From contig JAAYUP010000240.1 of NCBI GenBank assembly GCA_012517635.1, forward strand, positions 1-8,821: a stretch of 8,821 nt of DNA, given 5' to 3'. Positions 1-6,451 of this stretch are shown in pieces (the first letter of the stretch is position 1; each line of letters begins with the position of its first letter). The stretch is from Candidatus Atribacter alterifermentans. Its GTDB lineage: Bacteria; Atribacterota; Atribacteria; Atribacterales; Atribacteraceae. The position numbers and the translations under genes are program-made. The notes under the pieces are model-generated. The model saw only the letters and a program-made list of their open reading frames with translations, ran no database searches and had not been told where the DNA came from.

Positions 1-1708
1 CAGGAAGCTGAAAAACTCTGCCTCGACTGGTAAAAAAGAGAATTTTATGAAGGGTCGTTGTTACAGCAATTTGACTAACCAAGTCTTCTTCTTTGGTAGT
101 AATACCGGTTACTCCTCGCCCACCACGACCTTGACGCCGATAGGAAGAAAGGAGAACTCTTTTAACGTAACCATCCCGAGTGAGAGTAATAACGATATCC
201 TCTTCGGGAATAAGGTCAGATAAATCAAGGGGCTCAGCTTCATCAACAATCCGGGTTCGGCGAGGATCGCCAAATTTCCTCTTGACTTCTAAAAGTTCTC
301 TTTTCATCAGGTTTAAAAGGCTCTTTTCATGGGTTAATATATCCTTTAAAGAGGCAATTCTTTTCTCTAATTCCTTATATTCCTCTTGAATCTTTTCTCT
401 TTCCAGGGCAACCAGTCTCTGGAGTCGCATTTCTAAAATGGCTTGTGCTTGAGGATCAGAGAATTGGAATTGCTGCATTAAGCGATCTTTTGCTTCGTTT
501 ACGTTTTGGGATGATCGAATAGTATGAATTACGTTGTCTATTATGTCTAATGCTCGAAGGAAGCCATTCAGAATATGAATTCTTTCTTCGGCATTTTTTA
601 GTTCGAACTTGCTACGCCGGGTCACGACTTCCTTGCGGTAATCGATAAAATGGCGAAGTACGTCGGGAACTCCCATTACTTCAGGACGTCCATTAATGAG
701 CGCTAAAAGAATAACCCCGAAGGTCGTTTGGAGAGTAGTATGCCGGAAAAGATAGTTCAAAACAAAATTTGGATTCGAGGCATTCTTTTTCAGTTCCAGA
801 ACCACCCTAATTCCTTCTCGATCTGACTCGTCACGAACTTCACTCACATCAGAAATTTTTTTGTCCATGATCAATCGTGCAATCTCTTCAACCAACGATG
901 CTTTATTGACTTGATAAGGAATTTCACGAATAATTATTGCCTTTCTGTGCCGGTCTAAGTCTTCAATTCGAGCGTCTCCTCGCAAGATTAATTTTCCTCG
1001 ACCATCTCGAAAGTAATCATGAATACCCGCGGTTCCGACTATTAATCCATATGTAGGAAAATCCGGTCCAGGAATATATTCCAATAACTCCTTCCAAGTT
1101 GACTGAGGGTGATCAATAAGATATATGGTCGCATCGATTAGTTCTGAAAGGTTGTGAGGAGGAATATTTGTAGCCATTCCAACTGCAATACCGGTTGCAC
1201 CATTGGTTAAAAGTTGAGGAAAGTTTGCCGGTAAAACTATAGGTTCTTGCATTGATTCATCAAAATTTGGTATATAATCAACGGTGTTTTTTTCGATATC
1301 TAACAACATTTCTTCAGCAATCTGGCTCATTCTTACTTCTGTATATCTCATAGCCGCCGGAGGATCCCCATCGATCGATCCAAAATTTCCATGTCCATCA
1401 ACTAAAGAGTAGCGATAAGTAAAAGGTTGGGCCATCCGAACTAAAGTATCATAGATTGCCATATCGCCATGAGGATGATATTTACCCAAAACATCACCAA
1501 CCACACGAGCGCTTTTTTTGTATGGTAAATTATGCCGAATGCCCATTTCATTCATTGCGAACAGAATTCTCCGTTGTACAGGTTTTAAACCATCTCGAGC
1601 ATCAGGCAATGCTCGGCCAACAATGACGCTCATGGCGTAATTTAAATAAGCGTCTTTCATTTCGTCTTTCACATCAACTGGAATAATATTTCCTTTTTCT
1701 TCTGGCAT
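1..1708 (-). CDS. gyrA: DNA gyrase subunit A, 5' part (3' end outside window)
   Basis: GyrA is the DNA breakage-and-reunion subunit of the A2B2 gyrase, which introduces negative supercoils. The frame is open from the ATG at 1708 to the left edge, giving 569 full codons of an expected 800 or so, so most of the C-terminal DNA-wrapping pinwheel is missing. The N-terminal breakage domain has the YHPHGD motif (about residues 77-82) and the catalytic tyrosine Y122 in AMRYTE; numbering matches E. coli GyrA. A charged coiled-coil region follows at roughly 330-490. A GyrA-box, QGRGGRG at 526-532, separates it from ParC, although its second residue is Gly rather than the common Arg. The start is supported by GGGAGG at 1715-1720, 6 bases upstream. 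The gene begins 31 bases after the gyrB stop, so the two are probably cotranscribed. Residue 83 is Met where susceptible bacteria usually have Ser; D87 is kept. Confidence 0.97.
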   Translation of the reverse strand, partial: MPEEKGNIIPVDVKDEMKDAYLNYAMSVIVGRALPDARDGLKPVQRRILFAMNEMGIRHNLPYKKSARVVGDVLGKYHPHGDMAIYDTLVRMAQPFTYRYSLVDGHGNFGSIDGDPPAAMRYTEVRMSQIAEEMLLDIEKNTVDYIPNFDESMQEPIVLPANFPQLLTNGATGIAVGMATNIPPHNLSELIDATIYLIDHPQSTWKELLEYIPGPDFPTYGLIVGTAGIHDYFRDGRGKLILRGDARIEDLDRHRKAIIIREIPYQVNKASLVEEIARLIMDKKISDVSEVRDESDREGIRVVLELKKNASNPNFVLNYLFRHTTLQTTFGVILLALINGRPEVMGVPDVLRHFIDYRKEVVTRRSKFELKNAEERIHILNGFLRALDIIDNVIHTIRSSQNVNEAKDRLMQQFQFSDPQAQAILEMRLQRLVALEREKIQEEYKELEKRIASLKDILTHEKSLLNLMKRELLEVKRKFGDPRRTRIVDEAEPLDLSDLIPEEDIVITLTRDGYVKRVLLSSYRRQGRGGRGVTGITTKEEDLVSQIAVTTTLHKILFFTSRGRVFQLP

Positions 1709-1739
1709 TGAATTCCTCCCAAAAAACCTCTTTGATTAA

Positions 1740-3656
1740 CTATATGTCGATATTGACTACTTCATGAGCATGTTCTCGGATAAACTCGCGACGTGGATCA
1801 ACGGCGTCCCCCATTAAAACACTAAATATTTCTTCGGCTTCAATAGCATCCTCAATATAAACGAGCTTGAGGGTTCGAGTTTTGGGATCCATTGCCGTCT
1901 CCCAGAGCTGTTCTGGATTCATTTCTCCTAAACCTTTATAACGTTGTATAGTGTATTTTTTGTTTTTATAACTTTTTAAGATTTTCTCCAATTCATTATC
2001 ACTATAAGCATAAGCATCTTTTTTGCTGTCCCTTATTCGATAGAGGGGTGGAAGGGCAATGTAAATTTTTCCGTTTTCTATGAGTGGTTTCATGTACCTA
2101 TAAAAAAAGGTTAACAAGAGAGTGCGGATATGGGCGCCATCCACGTCTGCATCAGTCATAATTATTACTTTGTAGTACCGTAATTTTTCAATAACAAAGT
2201 CAAAACCGATTCCGCACCCTAAGGCAGCAACAATGTTACGGATTTCAGCGTTGGAAAGAATTTTATGAAGATTTGCTTTCTCAACGTTGAGTATCTTTCC
2301 TCGTAGTGGCAAAATTGCTTGAAAACGTCGGTCTCTTCCTTGTTTTGCTGAGCCTCCAGCCGAATCTCCCTCGACTATAAACAACTCCGATTCTTCAGGA
2401 TCTCGGCTTGAACAATCCGCTAATTTTCCTGGGAGGTTGGATGAGTCAATGCTGTTCTTTTTTCTCGCCAACTCACGAGCTTTACGAGCTGCTTCTCGAG
2501 CCCTCGCTGCTTGAATTATTTTTTCGCTTATCGCTTTCGCGACATCGGGATTTTCTTCTAAGAAAGAAGAAAGGTAGCCATATGTAATTTCTTCTACAAT
2601 TCCCTTAACCTCGGGGTTTCCAAGCTTGGTTTTAGTCTGTCCTTCAAACTGTGGTTCAGGAACAAGTACACTAATGACAGCACATAACCCTTCCCGAATA
2701 TCATTTCCAGTTGGCATTTCCTCTTTTTCTTTTATTAACTGATAGCGCTCAATGTATTCTGAGAATGATCTATTTATTGCCAGCTTAAATCCATTAACAT
2801 GGCTTCCACCTTCGATGGTATTAATATTATTGGCAAAAGAAATGAGATTTTCTAAATAACTATCATTATATTGAAAGGCAACCTCTACTTTTATTTCATC
2901 CTTTTCTCCTTTGAGAAAAATCGGATCGCTGTGTACAACGTTTTTACCCCGGTTTAAATAGCTTACCAGCGACTTTATCCCTCCATAATAGCAATATTCC
3001 TTTTCTTTTTCAGTGCGTTCATCCTTTAAACAGATTTTTAGACCCTCATTGAGAAAGGCTAACTCTTTCAATCTTTGCGCTATAATATCAAAGTGAAAAT
3101 TGCGATCTGTAAAAATTTCGGAATCAGGAAGAAAACGTATGACTGTACCAGTGTGATCGGTGGGGCCTGCGTCAACCAAATCGTTTATCGGTTTACCTCG
3201 TTGATATCTCTGGCGCCAAATTTTCTGGTTTTGGTGGATTTCCACCTCTAACCACTCTGACAAAGCATTGACAACCGATACTCCAACGCCATGAAGTCCT
3301 CCGGCAATTTTGTAAGAGTATCGATCAAACTTCCCACCAGCATGGAGCCTGGTAAGAACGACCTCAACCGCTGATCGACCGACCTTTTGATGAACTCCAA
3401 CTGGTATTCCTCTTCCATTATCCTGTACTATCACACTACCGTCTTTTTGAATCGTTACTTTTATTTCATCACAATAACCCATCAATGCTTCATCCACGCT
3501 ATTATCAACTACTTCGAAAACCAAGTGATGAAGGCCTTCCACTGAAGTATTCCCAATGTACATTGATGGTCGTTTTCGAACTGCCTCTAACCCCTCTAAA
3601 ACTTGTATCTGTTCTGCTCCATAGCTTCTTATTTCATTTTTTTTTGATTCTTCCAA
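1740..3656 (-). CDS. gyrB: DNA gyrase subunit B
   Basis: GyrB is the ATPase subunit of gyrase; it drives strand passage and, with GyrA, relieves the positive supercoils ahead of replication forks. The 638-residue product has the GHKL ATPase fold: the catalytic Glu (E48) in FEVVDNSVDEA, QDNGRGIP at about 78-85 and GGLHGVGVSVVN at 119-130. The transducer domain follows. The TOPRIM domain has VEGDSAGG (428-435, E429) and the metal-binding DADVDG (502-507). A C-terminal QRYKGLGEMNPEQLW segment (571-585) is typical of the family. The length fits the short class without the large proteobacterial insertion. GyrB rather than ParE is favoured by gyrA lying directly downstream and by the recF-side context. 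The start is TTG; the next in-frame ATG is codon 32, too far into conserved sequence. A 79-base gap separates it from the dciA-like gene. Confidence 0.98.
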   Translation of the reverse strand: MEESKKNEIRSYGAEQIQVLEGLEAVRKRPSMYIGNTSVEGLHHLVFEVVDNSVDEALMGYCDEIKVTIQKDGSVIVQDNGRGIPVGVHQKVGRSAVEVVLTRLHAGGKFDRYSYKIAGGLHGVGVSVVNALSEWLEVEIHQNQKIWRQRYQRGKPINDLVDAGPTDHTGTVIRFLPDSEIFTDRNFHFDIIAQRLKELAFLNEGLKICLKDERTEKEKEYCYYGGIKSLVSYLNRGKNVVHSDPIFLKGEKDEIKVEVAFQYNDSYLENLISFANNINTIEGGSHVNGFKLAINRSFSEYIERYQLIKEKEEMPTGNDIREGLCAVISVLVPEPQFEGQTKTKLGNPEVKGIVEEITYGYLSSFLEENPDVAKAISEKIIQAARAREAARKARELARKKNSIDSSNLPGKLADCSSRDPEESELFIVEGDSAGGSAKQGRDRRFQAILPLRGKILNVEKANLHKILSNAEIRNIVAALGCGIGFDFVIEKLRYYKVIIMTDADVDGAHIRTLLLTFFYRYMKPLIENGKIYIALPPLYRIRDSKKDAYAYSDNELEKILKSYKNKKYTIQRYKGLGEMNPEQLWETAMDPKTRTLKLVYIEDAIEAEEIFSVLMGDAVDPRREFIREHAHEVVNIDI

Positions 3657-3662
3657 TATCTT

Positions 3663-3669
3663 TCACCTC
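3663..3669 (-). promoter_or_regulatory. Ribosome binding site fixing the TTG start of gyrB
   Basis: The minus strand reads GAGGTGA, 6 bases before TTG at 3656-3654. No in-frame ATG or GTG lies nearby, and the protein aligns with GyrB from its first residues, so this site decides for a TTG initiation codon. Confidence 0.75.
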
Positions 3670-3677
3670 AAAAATCA

Positions 3678-3705
3678 TTCATATTCTAATTAAAGCCTCT
3701 TTCAA
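3678..3705 (-). promoter_or_regulatory. Possible sigma-70-type promoter for gyrB-gyrA
   Basis: In the 79-base dciA-gyrB gap the minus strand has TTGAAA (3700-3705, 5 of 6 to the -35 consensus), a 16-base spacer and TATGAA (3678-3683, 4 of 6 to the -10). The predicted transcript would start only a few bases before the gyrB ribosome binding site. A small inverted repeat, CTCTTT-CAAT-AAAGAG (3697-3712), overlaps the -35 element. AT-rich DNA gives such matches by chance; read-through from recF-dciA is equally possible. Confidence 0.3.
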
Positions 3706-3735
3706 TAAAGAGTTTGGTAAATTGTTTTTATAGTT

Positions 3736-4053
3736 CTATTTTTTCCCTATTCCACGGATCTTAACCTTTTTTACCATTAACCCTTTTTCCTGATAGATTT
3801 TACAAATTTCTGGTATAAATTTTTGCACTTCATGACTAAATATTGGATCGGCTAGGCTTAAAAATAAAACTCCATTCCGATACCCCTCGCACTGACAAAA
3901 CTTTTTTAGATTCGGGAAAATTTCACTAAATAATCCTACGAGTTGGTGGTTTCTAATGGGTTCGTCTAATCCTTCTTCCTTTAAATATTCTTCTAAAATT
4001 TCGCCGAGTAAGGTTGGTTTTCCATAAAAAAAATGCATAACCTCGTCATTCAT
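3736..4053 (-). CDS. dciA: DUF721 / DciA-like protein, probable helicase-loading factor
   Basis: This is a 105-residue protein of the DUF721 type, which includes DciA, the ancestral factor that helps load or operate the replicative helicase DnaB in bacteria lacking DnaC or DnaI. Support is the family-like pattern: an N-terminal LGEILEEYLKEEGLDEPIRN helix region, a core resembling 'L...IFP.L...C....Y.NGVLFLSLADPIFSHEVQKF', and above all its place between recF and gyrB, where DUF721 genes commonly sit. Two positions that are usually Trp in the family (as I recall it) appear as Phe (LFSEIFP and DPIFSHEV), so it is divergent. I chose the ATG at 4053, with GGAG 7 bases upstream; the open frame continues back to a TTG at 4089, but that start would lie inside recF and has no obvious ribosome site. 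It starts one base after the recF stop, so it is probably translationally coupled. There is no signal peptide or membrane segment. Confidence 0.72.
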   Translation of the reverse strand: MNDEVMHFFYGKPTLLGEILEEYLKEEGLDEPIRNHQLVGLFSEIFPNLKKFCQCEGYRNGVLFLSLADPIFSHEVQKFIPEICKIYQEKGLMVKKVKIRGIGKK

Positions 4054-4054
4054 T

Positions 4055-5140
4055 TCATTTCTCCATTTTAATTTTTCCTTTTTCAACAAGGAAGACTGTT
4101 ACATGGTTTTTTTTCCTACTTCTCCAACTCTCATTTCCTTGGGTTGTAGAGATGAACACTTGCCCTTGGTTTAAGATCTCCTCTAATAACAGGTCTTGGT
4201 GCGACTGATCAAGTTCAGAAAAAACATCATCAAAAATCATGATTGCTTTACTTTTCTTGATTAATTGTATCACAGACATCTCTGCTAATTTAATTGATAA
4301 AACAAGTGATTTTTTCTCTCCTTGGGATCCAAAAGTTCGAAACTCACGACCCTCCTTCTCAAAAACAATTTCATCACGATGTGGTCCTATCAGAGTTACT
4401 TCTCTTTCTCTTTCTTCTTCCTTAACCTTTTCGAAACCTTTTTCCAGATAAATCTCATTTTCCCCATCCAAGTGATATCCAATTGGTTGGTACTTGATAA
4501 AGAGGGATTGGTTGTTCATTCCTAAACGAGAATAAAAATTTTTGATAAAAGGAGTATAGAGCCTTAAGTATTCAATCCTTCCCTTAATGATCTTCTTTCC
4601 AACTTGAATGAGTTTTTTCGTATAGGTCTCTATCAGCTCCTCACTCGCATGTCCCCGAAGCAAATAGTTTCTCCGAGAAAGTAATCCCTCATACTGGTTT
4701 ACCAATGCAGTATGAGCGGAATAGATAAAACCTATAGCCTCGTCGATATATTCTCTTCTTTTTTGGGGTGGTCCTGTTACAATCTCATGATCACTCGGAA
4801 AATACCCAACTAACCAAATACCCTGTTTCCTTACTCTGGGATGACCGTTTATTTTCCATTCTTTTTTGTGCCCCAAATGTACTGATACTTCCTTCCAGAA
4901 ATAAGTTCCATCTTCAACAACTTTCGCTCCTAAGTAACTATAGTTTTCTCCCCAAGCAACCATCTCCTGGTCTTTGGCTCTTCTAAAAGAACAACCTCTT
5001 GATAAAAAATAAATTGCTTCTAAAAGATTTGTTTTCCCTTGTGCGTTTTCCCCCTGTAAAATAATTAAGTGATCGGAGAAACATAAATTTATCTTTTCCA
5101 GGTTTCTCCAATGAATACATTTTAATTCTCTTATTAACAT
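4055..5140 (-). CDS. recF: DNA replication and repair protein RecF
   Basis: RecF is an SMC-like ABC ATPase that binds DNA at gaps and, with RecO and RecR, helps load RecA onto SSB-coated single strands. The 361-residue product has family length. Visible motifs are the start ELKCIHWRNLEKINL, Walker A GENAQGKT (30-37), IGPHRDE (251-257), the ABC signature FGSQGEKKSLVLSIKLAE (270-287, S272-Q273-G274) and Walker B IMIFDDVFSELD (300-311, D304-D305) with the following D-loop; a late STTQ sits at about 331-334. The ATG at 5140 is 3 bases after the dnaN stop. Only a weak GA-rich ribosome site (GAGAAGAAG) precedes it, which points to translation coupled to dnaN. All key ATPase motifs are intact. Confidence 0.97.
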   Translation of the reverse strand: MLIRELKCIHWRNLEKINLCFSDHLIILQGENAQGKTNLLEAIYFLSRGCSFRRAKDQEMVAWGENYSYLGAKVVEDGTYFWKEVSVHLGHKKEWKINGHPRVRKQGIWLVGYFPSDHEIVTGPPQKRREYIDEAIGFIYSAHTALVNQYEGLLSRRNYLLRGHASEELIETYTKKLIQVGKKIIKGRIEYLRLYTPFIKNFYSRLGMNNQSLFIKYQPIGYHLDGENEIYLEKGFEKVKEEEREREVTLIGPHRDEIVFEKEGREFRTFGSQGEKKSLVLSIKLAEMSVIQLIKKSKAIMIFDDVFSELDQSHQDLLLEEILNQGQVFISTTQGNESWRSRKKNHVTVFLVEKGKIKMEK

Positions 5141-5143
5141 GCT

Positions 5144-6256
5144 TTATTCTTCTTCTCGAACTTTTAAAGGCATTATTAAATGTCGAAAATCATCATTATC
5201 GCCGAAGATCAAAACCGGTGCTACTTCGCCATTTATTCCAATTTTAACCTTTTCCCATGGTACTACACGAACGCAATCGATTAAAAAACGAGAATTAAAA
5301 GCTATATTAACAGCTTGTCCTTCCGTCTCTATTTCCATCTCTTCTCTTGCTAATCCCAAACCCTGGCTTTCACAAGTCATTGATAGTTTTCCATCATGAA
5401 TTTGTAAATAGATTGTTTCTTCTTCGGGTGTTGTCACTAATGAAGTTCTTTCAAGCCCCTCAAGGAATATTTTTCGGTTAACATTTACCGTTGTTGTAAA
5501 CTCAGTTGGCAAAACCGATTCATATTCCGGAAACTCACCTTCAATCAAGCGACTATAAATCGATACTGTATCCATATCGAACATGATTTCCCCTTGGCCT
5601 GGAATAACATTGACTCTTTCACCTACTATGGTTCTCATAACTACTGATGCTACTTTTGAAGGCACAATAAAACTGATCTTTTCTCCTACATGATCATTCA
5701 GACTTTTTATTTTATGTAAACTCAGCCTATGGCCATCGGTTGCTGCAAGATATAAAAAGGGGCCTTTTCCTTCTATAAGAACACCAGTAAGTGGTCCTCG
5801 TGTTTCGTCATTTGAAGTAGCAAAAACCGTTCTATTCAAGCCTATTCGGAGTTGTTCGCTCTTGACCGTTAAAAATTTATCTCTTTGAAAAGGTGGAAAT
5901 ACCGGAAAATTTTCTGGAGCGAAACCAGTTAACTTAAATATACTTTTCCCGCTTTTTACCTCAGTTACCAAGCTGTCAGGCAGTGTATTTATTGTTACAA
6001 TTTCTCCTATCATTCCCCTCACAATTCCAATAAACAATTTTCCAGGAAGTACTATACTGGTTGTTTCTTCTACATTCGCTTGACATTTTACAGTTACACC
6101 CATTTCCATATCATTTGAAATTATTCTGATTGTTTCTTTGTTTTCAGCTTCGATTAATAACCCCGCTAAAACCGGAATAAAACTACGTGAGGGAACACAA
6201 ACAGAAACAGAATCGATCGCTTTTTTTAAATCTTTTAGTTGAACAGCCGCTATCAT
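5144..6256 (-). CDS. dnaN: DNA polymerase III beta subunit (sliding clamp)
   Basis: DnaN forms the ring-shaped homodimer that tethers DNA polymerase III and many repair proteins to DNA. The 370-residue product covers the usual three clamp domains. Recognisable segments are SRSFIPVLAGLLIEA (23-37), FAPENFPVFP (112-121), LYLAATDGHRLSLHK (168-182), IEGEFPEYESVLP (238-250), the NSRFLIDCV segment (321-329), and APVLIFGD plus HLIMPLKV near the C-terminus. That last part forms the peptide-binding pocket; the YLIMPMR-type ending appears here as HLIMPLKV, followed by an acidic EEE tail. The start ATG has AGGGGGA (6264-6270) 7 bases upstream, a G-rich variant of the usual site. recF follows after 3 bases. 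The 195-base gap to dnaA carries DnaA boxes, so dnaN may have its own promoter there and respond to DnaA. Confidence 0.97.
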   Translation of the reverse strand: MIAAVQLKDLKKAIDSVSVCVPSRSFIPVLAGLLIEAENKETIRIISNDMEMGVTVKCQANVEETTSIVLPGKLFIGIVRGMIGEIVTINTLPDSLVTEVKSGKSIFKLTGFAPENFPVFPPFQRDKFLTVKSEQLRIGLNRTVFATSNDETRGPLTGVLIEGKGPFLYLAATDGHRLSLHKIKSLNDHVGEKISFIVPSKVASVVMRTIVGERVNVIPGQGEIMFDMDTVSIYSRLIEGEFPEYESVLPTEFTTTVNVNRKIFLEGLERTSLVTTPEEETIYLQIHDGKLSMTCESQGLGLAREEMEIETEGQAVNIAFNSRFLIDCVRVVPWEKVKIGINGEVAPVLIFGDNDDFRHLIMPLKVREEE

Positions 6257-6279
6257 GAATTAATCCCCCTTTTTGATAC

Positions 6280-6368
6280 TTGTCCACATTTTTGTTCATA
6301 CTCTTCTACTCTTATTTATTATATTAAAAAATAGGAGTATAAGTAGTAGAGAAAAACTCTGTGGATAT
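6280..6368. other. Origin-like element between dnaA and dnaN: two facing DnaA boxes around an AT core
   Basis: Box-like TTGTCCACA (6280-6288, plus strand) and ATATCCACA (6360-6368, minus strand) each differ from TTATCCACA by one base and point towards each other. Inside, each is followed on its own strand by pyrimidine-rich triplets. On the minus strand these run from 6349: CTA CTA CTT ATA CTC CTA TTT TTT. On the plus strand they run from 6303: CTT CTA CTC TTA TTT. The two stretches meet at a run of A and T only, 6312-6333 (22 bases). This resembles the DnaA-box plus DnaA-trio unwinding element described in Bacillus subtilis, also located between dnaA and dnaN. The match to the trio rule is by eye and from memory. 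Confidence 0.55.
6318..6323 (-). promoter_or_regulatory. Candidate -10 box of a dnaN promoter
   Basis: The minus strand reads a perfect TATAAT about 62 bases before the dnaN start, which would give a leader of about 55 bases. No good -35 sequence lies 16-18 bases upstream (the best is TACTTA), and there is no TG extension. The box lies inside the all-AT origin core, where such a match is likely by chance, so the call is weak. Confidence 0.35.
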
Positions 6369-6370
6369 CT

Positions 6371-6416
6371 CCAAATTTTCCAAAAAATTCAATAAAAAAA
6401 TTATGAAAATTTTTGG
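6371..6416. repeat. AT-rich inverted repeat with phased A-tracts after dnaA
   Basis: CCAAATTTTC (6371-6380) is mirrored by GAAAATTTTTGG (6405-6416, one base longer). Between them are A-tracts starting at 6382, 6394 and 6406, about one helical turn apart, which favours intrinsic bending. It borders the 6360-6368 DnaA box and could help origin opening. As a terminator for dnaA it is poor: the stem is almost entirely A-T and no clean T-run follows on the minus strand. Confidence 0.4.
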
Positions 6417-6451
6417 GTCTATTCTGTGAAGTAGGTGTTGAAGGAATGTGA

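Noticed and set aside
4054..4089. Upstream TTG start for the dciA-like gene, adding 12 residues
   Set aside because: It would lie inside recF with no evident ribosome site. The ATG at 4053 has GGAG at 7 bases and sits one base after the recF stop.
4239..4525. Plus-strand frames opposite recF, gyrA, gyrB, dnaN and dnaA (for example 180-389, 3485-3733, 4239-4525, 5139-5399, 7509-7706)
   Set aside because: They lie antisense to well-recognised genes, have no domain pattern, and are explained by codon bias of the opposite strand.
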